Program-made: the position numbers and the translations under genes
In this document: positions 1 through 11,928 of the stretch, piece by piece
Layout of the letters: each line of letters begins with the position of its first letter
Numbering within the stretch: position 1 is the first letter of the stretch
Source of the DNA: Lonicera japonica
Taxonomy: Eukaryota > Streptophyta > Magnoliopsida > Dipsacales > Caprifoliaceae
Assembly (NCBI GenBank): GCA_021464415.1
Contig: CM038467.1
Span: 36,053,226-36,117,225 of the forward strand
Length of the DNA: 64,000 nucleotides
Direction: 5' to 3'
Notes under the pieces: generated by a model
Databases searched by the model: none
Seen by the model: only the letters and a program-made list of their open reading frames with translations
What the model was told of the DNA's origin: nothing

Positions 1-1180
1 AATTTAACACCATTTTTGTCCAAAGTAACTAATTACATGATACTAAAACAGTTTTAGCATCAATTGTCCAACACTAGAATAGTGTTAAAAAAAATTTAGC
101 ACCACAGGTGAACACATATAACAAAATTGAAAGTGCTAAACTGTTTTAGCACCCCATCCAATTTTACACAATAAGGTGCTAAAACATATTTAACACTATT
201 TTTGTTCAAAGTATCTAATCAGATGGTGCTTAAAACAGTTTTAGCACTAATTATTCAATACTAGAATGGTGCAAAAAAAGTTTTAGCACCACATGTGAAT
301 ACATATAACTAAATTGAATGTACTAAACAATTTTAGCACCCATCCAATTCTACACATTAAGGTGCTAAAATATATTTAACATTATTTTTGTCCAAAATAA
401 TTAATCACATGATATTAAAATAGTTTTAGCACAAATTATATAACATTATAATGGTGCAAATTTTTTTTTAACACTATAGGTGAACATATATAACTAATTG
501 AAATTGCTAAACAATTTTAGCACCCCATCTAATTCTACACATCAAGATGATAAAAGAGATTTAATACCATTTTTGTCCAAAGTAATTCATCACATGGTGC
601 TAAAACAGTTTAGCATCAATTGTCCAACATTATAATGGTGCAAAAAAGTTTTATCACTATAGGTGAGCATATATAACTAAATTGAAGGGGCTAAACAATT
701 TTTGTACCCCATATAATTTTATACATCAAGGTGCTAAAATATATTTAATACCATTTTTGTTCAAAATAATTAATTACTTGGTACTAAAATAGTTTTAGTA
801 CTAATTGTCCAACACTCGAATGGTACTAAAAAGATTTTAGCACCACAGATGAACACATATAACTAAACTGAGTGTACTAAACAACACCTATCTAATTCTA
901 CACATTAAGGTACTAAAACATATTTAACACAATTTTTGTTCAAAGTAACTAATAACATGATGCTGAAACAGTTTTAGTACCAATTGTCCAACATTAGAAT
1001 GGTGCTAAAAATCGTTTAACACCACATGTGAACAAATATAACTAAACTGAATGTACTAAACAGTTTTAGCACCCTATTCAATTCTGCACATCAATGTGCT
1101 AAAACAGATTTAGCACCATTTTTGTCTAAAGTAACTAATCACATTGTGTTAAAACAGTTTTAACACCAATTATCCGTCAC
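1..1180. repeat. About 185 bp tandem array with palindromic dyads (copy 1)
   Basis: There are about 6.5 imperfect units, anchored by the recurring motif CATCCAATTCTACACATCAAGG near 154, 340, 522, 702, 886 and 1070, a spacing of about 183 bp. Each unit carries several copies of GTGCTAAAAC and its reverse complement GTTTTAGCAC, often adjacent, so they form near-perfect 22-23 bp palindromes. The left end lies outside the window. There is no coding potential. The array could be a subterminal repeat block of a DNA transposon or an independent satellite; I cannot tell which. Confidence 0.85.
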
Positions 1181-3480
1181 TAGAAGTATGCCATATCTTT
1201 GATTTAAGGTTCGTCAAAAAAAAAATTTGCGATCAGATTTTTTTTTCCAAATCCCGCTGACCTGTCGAAATTGGTCAATTTCGATAGCAAAACGACCTCT
1301 AGTCGTCTGGATTTATCGCACAATAGTAGTAGTTTTGTCTTCCGAACAACATATCCAAATCAGCCAAATATAACGGTTTGATCAAAAGTTATATATGTTT
1401 TATGATTGCACCTGCAAAAAAAAAAGGTGATATTGTTGGTGAGGAGACTGAAAAAAGAGGTGGTGGACAGATTTAACACCAATAGAATTAAAATCGGTAT
1501 AATACAACTGTTTAAGGGCTGAGAGAGAGAGAGACGAGAGTGAGTGAGGGAGAGAGATAGGGGTACTGTTTAAGGTATTTTTGTCCATCAACATTTATTA
1601 TTTTCCTTAAAATAAGTTAGTATTATAAAAAGTGTCCTTATAGTAAAACAAAACTATGAAATTAGTAGTATTTTCTTTTATTAAATATGAGTTCGTCTTT
1701 AGAGTTATAAAACATTATGGAGCGAGGTTTTAAACAGTACTAACCCATTATCTCAAAAAAATATGAACTTGAAATTTTAAAACAAGTCAACGAACCATTA
1801 AATTGCAACTTATAGGCTTTAATGGTGGATAAATATATCTGTAAATTAAAAGCAAACATTAACAAAAGTTAGATTATAAGATTGAGGCATATTGTAGGTT
1901 ACCAAGATCCAAAAAATGAAATCGGTATGAAGTTTAAACAGATGAAAAAAAATGAATTTTCCTAAAAGTATATACATACAAAATAGTATCAAGTCAGAGG
2001 GTTCACGTAGAAGACAATATGTATACAAATATGTTGAAAATAGTCAATGAGAATTTTTAATTTTTTTTTTTTAAAATATGAATTTTAAAAGAAGTTTAGG
2101 AATATATAGTAAAATAGTAGTACCGTTTTAAAAGGATAATTAAATAAAGGGGTTATCAATCTACTGGGACGAAACTACTTATATGAACATTTGAATCTAA
2201 ATACTTTAGAACGATGCATTGCAATGAATCAATAAAACATTTATATCTCCAATTATAAGGAAAATTCAATTATAAAATTGAGTATCGAATTTACACATTA
2301 AAAACACAATTTCACTCCATCAAAGTCAACTAACATGAATGAGTATACAACAACAAATATTTAGCCTCTATTTGTCAATAATATGAAAAAGAAAAATAAA
2401 AACACTTGATTTTGTAGAAAATTATAAAATAAGTTAAGGCATGTGATAAGATATTTTCCATTTCATACTCATTTTATGAGAAGGTGTTCTCATTCTCTCA
2501 TAATTTTTTGTAAAATATTTTTCTTCCTCAATCACCAAAGAAAATTTCTCCATAAAAAAAATCACAAAATAAAATGACATCTTACCACATGTCTCAAATT
2601 ATCTTATAACTTCTCACAAAAATCAACGATTTTTATTTTTATTTTTTATATTATTATCAAATAGACCCTTGAAAGTTGAAATTAAATAGAAATACAAAAA
2701 TACCTTGATCGTATATGCTGCTGAATAGAGTATAAAACATTGCAGAGGATATGTGCAAATGATTATAACTCGATGAGATTAAGTTGATATTGTAATTGCT
2801 TATTGGATATTTGGATGAATGTGATTTATGAGTACATATATCAATAAAGAATAAATCTCCTCAATATATAATGCTGTGTAAAATCTTAATAAAATACAAT
2901 AAAATTTATTTTGACCAATCGCAAGTAACCATGTATAAATAAACCCAACAAATTAAATCCATTGACCGCTGTAGAAAAAGATCCAACTTGAATAAATAAA
3001 ATATTAGTTAAGTCTTTTGTCCAGTAGTTTATGGTTGTTATTGGGATAATTTTAAAGTTGATTCTTGGTATTATTAAAATAATATTTAGCCAACGACAAT
3101 TACGTACTACGAGTAAAAATTAGTTGAAGTGCGCGAAAGTTGATTTAAACACTCCGTAAAATAATTTTTGAACCAAAAAGAATATGGAAAATATTTGGCA
3201 TTTGGTGTAGACGATCCAACTACACGTTGAATCTTACATACTTTTCAAACTGCCAAAGTCTAAAACCTCCTCAAACGACAAACACTATCAAATAGATGTT
3301 CTCTTTTTTCTTTCTTTTTTTCCATTTTTTTTGTTTCTCTTTTTGCAAAAAGAAGGCCTAAGTAGCCACCGTCAAAAAAGACTACACTAAATTAGAGACT
3401 CAGGCATTTTTCGATAAAATCCTTAATATTTTGCAAGAAAAAAAAGAAAAGAAAAATTCTAGTTTATCTATAAAATGTGT
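1181..3480. other. Non-coding part of duplication copy 1
   Basis: AT-rich DNA that aligns with 33850-36240 of copy 2. It has a GA-rich patch at 1520-1560. The short ORFs here are not conserved in frame between the copies, and I see no gene. Confidence 0.6.
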
Positions 3481-3499
3481 GAAACCCATGTTTATGCAT

Positions 3500-4440
3500 T
3501 TTATTATCTTTAGGAATTAAATATATCGGTGAGAATATTTTCTTCTCACTCCACCAGTTTCATGAAAAAACTTGCAATTCATCTTAATGGTGGGATGAGT
3601 TTACTGAAATAATACAAGAACGATAAAGTTTCATCGCAAAAAGTAAAAATATTAAATAATATTAACTTTTGCATTGAAATAAAGCATAATAAAAAAAATT
3701 GCATTGTTCTTAGTAAATTTCATTAATTGTGATAAATACATTTTTAACGATTATCTTTGTGAATACCCAAAGTACTGCTCGTCTTTTATTTTGATTTAAT
3801 AAATACCCAAACATAATTTGGGGTTTAATTTAGGACATATCCTTGTTCTCCTCAAAATTTGAGATTCAATGTAACATAAAAGATTTTAAATTTCTTAAAG
3901 AAACAATTCATTCACAAAATTAATATGAAGAATTTCTGGGTGTTACGATTTATCACAATTAATATTTTACTTATCGTAGGCACCATAAGTATCGTTCTTT
4001 GGTTCACTGAAAATGTGCCAATTTTTAATGATTCAAAACAAAGCTTAACGTTATCCACTCTGTTCCATTGGGTCAGAGTTATTTTCTTGGCCAAAATTTG
4101 GCCCTGCTGCGTATTGTTTAGAAGGAATCGTAAATTATAAAATTAGTTGTTTGAGAAGATATGAAAAACACGGCACTACAGATTTTCAATGAATTGTTTT
4201 CTAAAATTTACACATTACATTTGTTTTGAAAATAATGAAGTTTTTTAATTAATTTTTAATTTTTAAAAATTTAAATGGGTGAGAAGACAAATCAGCAATG
4301 ATTTTTTCAAAATATAAAAACTGGGGGGAGAAGAAAATGTTATACGCTATTTTTTAAGTTAAAGTTGACGTAATTTTAACTTTTAGTGGGATGAGATAAC
4401 GGATTATGTGGATGTATTTAAGAATATGTAACATAAGAAT
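3500..4440 (-). mobile_element. Decayed relative of the 46.8-48.6 kb inverted-repeat element
   Basis: Bases 3510-3720 match the reverse complement of about 48420-48580 (landmarks GAGAATATTTTCTTCTCAC and a GGTGGGATGAGTTTACT-like stretch). Bases 4230-4430 match the reverse complement of about 46785-46990 (landmarks GGTGAGAAGACAAAT, ACGCTATTTTTT and GGATTATGTGGATGTATT). This is therefore the same family in the opposite orientation, with both ends worn away. Copy 2 of the duplication shares only the first part (36290-36490). Confidence 0.6.
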
Positions 4441-4937
4441 TCAACTAAAAAGAGGAAAGAAATGAGATTGAAATTGTACCGATTTCCACCCCTATATAGA
4501 CATTATCTAAGAAATTATTTAAACGTAAATGTTATCGTTTATATTTTTTATTTACTACTTCAACTTCGCAGTGGCGACTTCTTGGTTTTTATTCTTTCTT
4601 TGTACGCATTTTGTTCTTAGGTTATGTTTGAATAGTAAAATTAATTAATTTGTGTGAGCAGTTGAAAAATAAGTTAAACAATGTAACGAGATGTTTTCTT
4701 AATTTTTCAACTTTTCAATGAAAAAATTCTTTAAATAGAGAGAAAGAAAAAAAATCACAAAAAAATAACAAATAATAAAAAGCATTTATTTATAAAAAAG
4801 AAATATGAGGTGGATATATTATTTTATTACATTACTCAACTCATTTTCCGAGCCCTTCTTCTTCTACTTGTCACCTTATGAGGTTTGTTCAAATTAATAG
4901 TTGAATTCTCCATTATTTTATCTTCCCCATCTTCTTA

Positions 4938-6453
4938 GGGGGGTGAATTCAATTCAGATTTTAAAAGATTCCAATTGACTTTTTAAAATCTGTGAATTAT
5001 GTTAAGTCTATGGATTGTTTTAAATCCTTATAGAATCTAACATATTTTAATGCATGGATTCTTTTGGATTTATGTAAATTTTTGTACATTTTAATAAGTT
5101 AATCAAAAAAATCAAAAGACAAAAGACAAATAATAAAATAAATTAATTACGAGTTTAAAGTAACATTATCAAAAATGTAAAGACAAATACGAAATACATT
5201 ATAACAATTAATACTTCTTCATTCAACCATCATTATGATAACACTCTTCATTCTCATTGTTGTCCTCTTAATTTTCATTCTTATTATTTTATAGCCACAT
5301 ATTTACTTAAAAAAATAAAGGCGACAATTTTTTATGATTTTCTTATAGTCATCAATTGAATTTTACACTTGATACTATATTTTGTTTATATGTTATTATT
5401 AGTTGTATTTCATAATAATTATTCAATTCTTAGTATATACGTATTTATTAATGGATTTAATGGCATTTGTCAAGCTCTACAATTACATGCAATGCACGTG
5501 TATAAAACTAGTTATAATAAAAAATCAAAAGATAAAAAATAAAAGAATTTTAATTACAAAGTGAATATGAATTATAACATTATTATTCCAATGTATATCT
5601 ATTAGTTTAAAATCCACATTTGAACCAAATTGAGTACTTAAAGTTTTTGAGATTTTGGTCAGATTACTATTTAGAGTATTATAAAAGTGTAATAATGCAT
5701 ACTGTGTCATGAAATGAATCACAAAATATATATATATATATATATATGTTATATCCCTAACATTCGCTTACAATAAAACATTAACAGTTATTACATAATA
5801 AGTTAATCAAATTTTACTTTTGTAAACCGACTTTAACTATGGATGATGTTATGCACCCACAAAATTAGACTCTCAACCCACTAGTATTTTTTAATGAAAT
5901 TGACATGAATTATTTTTAAATATTTGAACGATAATTAGCGGTCTAACCATTTGGAATTATGTTAATGCGTGATAACTACATTAGTAAAAGAGGAAATAAA
6001 GACTTTATAGGAATGAAGAAAAAATTAATGCGTTCATCACATAATAAGAAATTTGAATTGAGAGACAGAGAGGGAGAAGGGGAAGGGGAAGGGGAAAGGG
6101 GGATAGAGAGAGAATATTGAGTAGAGTTCTTAAAGAAATTATAAAGCCATCTGAAATCTCTAGGTAAGTGAGAAGATTTTAAGATGGATTTTTATGTATA
6201 AAAAAAAGCTTCACAATCTCCAAAATCCGCCACTAATTAAAATTCTACTAATTAAGTCACTAGACTTTTGAATACCATAAGATTTAGATGAATTTTTTAA
6301 AATCCTATTTGAATACATCAAGATTTTAAAAGACTTTTTAAAATCTCAATTGAATACATCATGATTTTAAAAGACTTTTTAAAATCTCAATTGAATACCC
6401 ATGAACTTTAAAAGTTTATAAAAATCCTATAGATTCTAAAGTCAATACATCCC
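4938..6453. mobile_element. Inverted-repeat-bounded insertion, class uncertain
   Basis: The left end begins GGGGGGTGAATTCAATTCAG followed by ATTTTAAAAGA-type sequence. The right end holds repeated ATTTTAAAAGACTTTTTAAAATCTCAATTGAATACC, which is its rough inverse. Near the right end a unit of about 41 bp is tandemly repeated (about 6312-6395). The whole is missing from duplication copy 2, which supports insertion. No clear target-site duplication and no transposase ORF are visible. Confidence 0.4.
5480..5511 (+). mobile_element. Possible Helitron 3' terminus
   Basis: TACATG and CGTGTA can pair as a short stem around CAATGCA, and CTAGT ends at 5511 a few bases downstream. A hairpin followed by CTRR(T) is the known 3' signature of Helitrons. 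No matching 5' TC end was located, so the call rests on this end alone. Confidence 0.35.
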
Positions 6454-8130
6454 TTTTATTCTTTAAACCTCTGAATGCATAATTGAATTTATTTTTGTTT
6501 TTCACAACTTGAATTAATAGTTATATATATACTATTAAAACGGGGTTGTCAGAGTAAGCTTCAGTCTAACGGCACATTTTGACGCATATGATATTATATT
6601 TACTAATTTTTTACGTTACGTAGAATTTTAAATATTTTTTAGTAATTTAGTATATGTAGAGAGAGTTTAATGTAGATTAACAAAAACAATTAATTTATTT
6701 TAGCATGCTTCGTGTCATTTTTTTTGTCTACTTCTCAGTTGGCGGTTTTAAATAGATTCATTAATAAAAATATTAACTGATTTTAGCCCACTTCGTTCCA
6801 TTCTTTGATTAGCCCACATTTTCGGAAATTGTAATCATGATACGTACAAATAATCATAATTAAAAATTCAACAATTTAATATTATAATATAAATAAAGGA
6901 AAGAATACGATACATGTATATTATTTGATTATTCGACATGTATGAGTAGTTTTTATTATTATTATCAATTATTTATTAATATTTTAATATTTAGTATATT
7001 AAATTAAATATAAGTTTCAATTGCTCAAAATTATTTATACATTCTCAAATTTATTTATATTTTCTTATTATAAATTAGTAAAAATTTTAATTTTTAACAA
7101 CCCCCTATTTCTAAAAAACAAATACGAAAGGCATCATATCATATATACATTAACAACTACATTTTTAATCATTAAAAAATTTAGAACTCGCCAATTTATG
7201 TATTTATCTCTCAGGATTAAGTAATGAGATTTACAATATCAGTTTGTTTGAAGAAGAAAATACAACTAGTTTTGAGAAAGGATAAAAAATAAATAATAAA
7301 TAAGTTAATTGTAGGTGATATTTATGTCGATCTAAATTTAAACATATTAATTTAAACTCATCTAAATGTAAACATATTGATTTAAACTTAGTCGATTATT
7401 CTCTTGGCATACATACATCATATATGTGAATAATAATTTTTAAATTTTAAAAATCCAAAAAGTACTAATAGAAATATATAAATGGATTATATTGGGATTT
7501 ACTTTATTTATCGGGAATCAATAGTTGAGTTTATGGTTTTTTACCAAATTCAAATTCGATATATCTAAAATTATGATTACTTGAAACTAAACTTGACTAA
7601 AATCATATTTATTTATTTAAAAAAAAATATACACTGTTTAATATACTATATGTATCAACTTCAACTCGCTATTTTCCTCCATGCAGTTATAATTTGATTG
7701 TATCATAAAAATATTTAAAAAAAAATGTTATATTTCAACAGAAAAAGTCCGTCCTATATTAAGGTTTACTTAGTCAAAAACATGTTGAGTTAGATCATTT
7801 TTCATCTATAATTATAACGGAAGAACAATTTGACGTACTTACTTTACTCTGCCACTATTTAAATAATAGGCATACAATTATATTTTTAAAATTATGTTAA
7901 GATTAAAAATTAAAATTAGTGCCATAGGAGAAAATTTAATTCCTCTTATTCTCAAATTAAGGATATACTACTTTTTTTAGATAATGTTAAAATTAATTTA
8001 TTTGAAAAATAGCAAAATTAGAATAAGAACTCTTTATATGAGATTAAACAAAAATTAAAATTACAAATAGTAGTATATATAAAAAAGTGATAATAGATAT
8101 AATTTTAGATAATAAGACTAATTACAAAGA
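6454..8130. other. AT-rich copy 1-specific DNA
   Basis: No gene is seen. A stretch beginning about 6522 (TATATATACTATTAAAACGG, then GTAAGCTTCAGTCTAACGG) resembles the 5' ends of plant non-autonomous Helitrons, but its 3' partner was not found. Homology with copy 2 resumes at about 8005. Confidence 0.35.
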
Positions 8131-9630
8131 GGTGCAATTAAATCATGCCACAAACCCGGATATTGACCCGTATATATATATATAAACAAAGCAACAATAG
8201 CTATTCTTTAATATACATTAAAAAAATAAGAGTACACGCATATATATATATATATATATATTTCACGGCAAGGCAGACCCTTTTCTTTAATATATATATA
8301 TATAAGATGGGTATAATCAATGTAGATAATAATCTCTCCAGCTGAGATTTTAGATGCTTTCGAGGCGGACATGACCAAAATTGATTTTCCAAGAAGATTC
8401 TAACGGTTTGTTTTGCTTTCTTTCCGTGTTGCCAAAAAATATATATATATATATATATATAGTAGCTTTTATTACACTTGGTATATGACCAAATGTAACA
8501 AAAAAAAGGCATAGGTCGAATTGACCCATAATATAGCACCTGTAATTAATTCTACACCAACAGTACTAACAATATATATAAATAAATCGACCTGTAATTA
8601 TTAATTACGTTTATCCGTCTCTCGGTTTCCAAAAAAGAAAATATATGATACATTCATCACCTACTTTAAAAAAAAAAAAAGTGTTATTTATATTCTTAAA
8701 TCTGTTACAAATACCTTTTCTAAAATTTAACTAAAAATATATTTTAACACTATTTTATTTGTCACAAACACTTCCTTCCATTGCTTAATGTTAGATGAGT
8801 ACTTAGCAACACACTCTCGTCGTTAGGCGAACATTATTTCAAAAACACTCAAGTTATCTATTGCCTGATGTTATGCGAGTTATTACAAACAAACTCTCCC
8901 CAAGTGGGGCGAGTGTGTACATACGTACTCACTTCTCATTAGGCGAGTTTTAGAGTAGTGTTAGTGATTAAAAATTTATCTTTGAAAGATATTTGTGATA
9001 AGTGTGGTGTTTGTGATAGAAATGATGAGTGTAAATAATACCGTCCTAAACAAAGGTCAACACAAGTATCGAAAATTGGCAGATTTGAAATTCAAAATTT
9101 TGAACCCTTTTCTTTATTGATAAACCATAGAGATAGGCAAAAACAATTTTCAAATTCAATAATTTAATAACTAAAGTTAACAAATTCGAAAAGCCCAAAT
9201 AATCATGAATCGAAAATAAGTTCAATTATCAATGATTCAACATGAAAACTCATCTGATATCACTTGTCAGATCTTATTAGATCTAAATACCTACAAACGT
9301 TAGAATCATTCATGTTGTATCACCAATGTTGTGAAATTAAATGTCTTTTGTGGCGTTTGAGTTATTTAAGATTTCATGACGAAATAGATTATAGGTGTAG
9401 AGAGGGAATTAAGTTAGTAATTAATCTCAATTAAAGATTCAATAGGTAGTTTCAAATTTTATTCACAGTTAATATTCAATAATTCTCTTAATTATATATT
9501 AATAAAGATATATGAAAAAAAAATTGTAATTCAAGCTAGAATAAAATAATTTAAAATATCATCCACGCTTAGAATTGGTAACGCACCAATTACGGTAAAT
9601 AAAACAACAAATTAATGAAATGAAAAGCCC
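8131..9630. other. Non-coding part of duplication copy 1 with TA microsatellites
   Basis: Aligned with about 37020-39440 of copy 2. (TA)n runs lie at 8240-8261 and 8440-8461. Several GTTAGGCGAG-type short motifs recur at 8820-8945. No gene is seen. Confidence 0.6.
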
Positions 9631-9639
9631 ACACAGTTT

Positions 9640-9850
9640 ACGGTCTCTCTCGTGGCTATATCTCACCAAGGTTGAAAAACGAAACACACCATATAAATAT
9701 AGCCTCTATCATAGAAATTTAGTTGGATAGAAATGATCATTGGAGATAACCTTAAGGAAAGGTACAATTTCAATCTCATTTCTTCCCTCTTTTTTCTTTT
9801 GTGAAGATATATGATGAAAAATGTGATTTTGTTTTTGATGGAAAGATGGG
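9640..9850 (+). promoter_or_regulatory. Putative promoter/5' exon block A1 (copy 1)
   Basis: The block contains GGCTATATCTCACCAAGG, a TATA-like CATATAAATATAG at about 9692, and a candidate 5' splice site AAG|GTACAATTTC near 9760. A pyrimidine-rich tract (TTTCTTCCCTCTTTTTTC) follows. The same block recurs about 1.2 kb downstream (10880-11065), and both are present in duplication copy 2. Its position upstream of the TIR gene, whose start codon sits behind a splice acceptor, makes a leader exon plausible. There is no transcript evidence. Confidence 0.3.
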
Positions 9851-10217
9851 TGTTCTAAAATACACCTGTAAAATCAACTATCCACTTACAATATAATTAA
9901 AGACATAACACATAACCTCAACTGCAACTAATTGTCGACTTTTAACCAATGTAATAAATTTATTTATTTTATTATTGTCTCGTATATCCATCTAACAAAC
10001 CGGAAGAACTATGAAAAATAATATATTAAAATTGTAATCATGACACGTAGAAATAATCATAATTAAAAATTAAAAAATTTAATACTATATATAATATAAA
10101 TAAAAGTAAAGAATACGATACATACATCTATATATAACATATCTATATATTAATTACAAATAATAATTATTAAAATATATTATATAACAAATCTACAGCT
10201 ACGTATATTTATTTAAT

Positions 10218-10603
10218 AGAGTCCTTTTTCCATGCGAACTCACTATTCACGTACTGTCTGTACGGATTGGTTCATTTGGCACGCTTCCCGATGGAATTTT
10301 TTGATGAAATTTTGTGGGGATGTTTTTCATCGTGTCTATAACATCTCCACCAAATTTCATCAAAAAATTCAACCGGGAAGTGGGTTAACTACGTGATTGA
10401 AAAATATTGGTCTCCAATATTTTTCAATCACGTAGTTAACCCACTTCCCGGTTGAATTTTTTGATGAAATTTGGTGGAGATGTTCTAGACACGATGAATA
10501 ACATCTCCACAAAATTTCATCAAAAAATTCCATCGAGAAGCGTGCAAATAGACTAATCCGTACGAACAATGCGTGAATAGTTATCCACACCTGAAATTTA
10601 CCC
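10218..10603. mobile_element. Palindromic Mutator-like MITE
   Basis: Two arms of about 170 bp (about 10240-10411 and 10413-10585) are near-perfect reverse complements that meet at ATATTGG/CCAATAT, so the strand could fold into one long hairpin. The 9 bp direct repeat TTATTTAAT flanks it at 10209-10217 and 10604-10612, the size typical of Mutator-like elements. Duplication copy 2 has the uninterrupted target at about 40045. Overlapping ORFs are products of the palindrome. Confidence 0.8.
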
Positions 10604-10879
10604 TTATTTAATATATATTAAACAAATGAATGTGATATAAAGTACATGAAAAAGACAAAGCTTTGAGAATGCATAACCCGCATCAATTGGAAAAGCCTAT
10701 TAGTTTATCAGCGCACACCACCCTACCTGACAAAGTCTTTGGACGCCATGCTTAAGTGGTACGGCAAATTGTTAAATTTAGTAGTTTAACATACCAACTC
10801 GCGACAACACTCTAGTTGCGAAACCAGAGTTTAACATACCACACAACTCAAGACTCACGTCGAAAACGAAAACCACCCT

Positions 10880-11065
10880 ACAGTTTCAGACTCTCTCTCT
10901 CTCTGACGGCTATATCTCACCAGGCGTTATCTCATGACCTCATAACAGTTACAGTGTCTCTCTCTTTGGCTGCATTACTTAAGAATAGGTACAATTTCAT
11001 TTCTTCCCTCTTTTTTCTTTTATGAAGATATGAAGAATATGATTTTGTTTTTTGAATGGAAAGAT
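10880..11065 (+). promoter_or_regulatory. Putative promoter/5' exon block A2 (copy 1)
   Basis: A second version of block A1: a CT-rich tract, GGCTATATCTCACCAGGC, CTTAAGAATAG|GTACAATTTC as a candidate donor, then the same pyrimidine tract and ATGAAGATATGAAGAATATG. Neighbouring CTCTCTCT is typical of plant core promoters and leaders. If used, the intron would run to the acceptor at 14357. Confidence 0.3.
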
Positions 11066-11283
11066 GATGGATTATCAGGATTGTTTTTGTTTAAAATTTT
11101 GGTGTGTACCCAGATCTACTGAAGATCACAATAAGGGATTTCAATGGAAAATATCTTTGGGTTCTACACCATATAGAACAATCAGGGAATTTCCCAGGTG
11201 ACAAAACCAACAATAATATCATCTCACAGTAACAATAAAAGAAATTATCATAAGATCGAGTACCGTCTCCCAATACCTGGATC

Positions 11284-11928
11284 GAGGGGCGGAGCCATGT
11301 CCCCAGCTGGATTTTGGCAAAGTTTTATGAAGTTTTTGGTCTTTTGTGCGATATTGTGAAATTGGAGGGCGTTTACGTAATTAAAAAGGTTTAGTGCACG
11401 AGGGACTTTTGTGCGACGAAATGAATAAGTACGGGGAACGGGATTTGTAATTTATTTCAGGTACGGTGGTGAAGGAGAATAGCAGGCAGTGGGTTATTTT
11501 GGTTCAGCTGCCCCTTTGTTTCTCTCCAAGTGTAGTAGGAAGGAGCTGAAGGCCAGCAGTCCGGCGCTCTTTCTTTTTTCTTTCCATCTTCATTATTCAT
11601 TTGTTTCGGCCTTTTCCGCACTCCGCTTTCTTTTTCTTTTTTTGCAATTCTTGACTGCTTAGGTCAGATTTCCTTTTTATAATTCTATACATCTTTTTTT
11701 AAAATTTTGAATATTAAGAATTATGTGTTTTAATGTTGATTTGCTTCTTAGGTTGTTAATATATTTATTTGTTGGTTATTATTTATTAATGTTGATTTGC
11801 ATCTTAGATTTTTAATTGTTAATATTAAATTTAATTATTGAAGTTAATTTGCTTTTTTAGTAAGTACAAAAAAGTTTTGTTGTGTTATTAGTTTGCTCCG
11901 TTGAATAAAATTCCTGGTTCCGCCACTG
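11284..11928. mobile_element. hAT-like non-autonomous element
   Basis: The ends are GAGGGGCGGAGCC and GGTTCCGCCACTG, an imperfect terminal inverted repeat of the CAGTGGCGGAGCC type seen in plant hAT elements. The 645 bp insert is absent from copy 2, where CCCAATCCCTTGCTTCAC reads straight through (about 40719). The flanks CCTGGATC and CCTTTCTT would be a worn 8 bp target duplication. There is no transposase. Confidence 0.65.

Noticed and set aside
1..1180. Possible CRISPR array because of regularly spaced palindromic repeats
   Set aside because: Units are about 185 bp, diverged, with similar rather than unique spacers, in a plant nuclear sequence; this is a satellite.
10369..10590. 73-residue minus-strand ORF
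   Set aside because: Lies within the palindromic MITE; open frame is a by-product of the inverted repeat.
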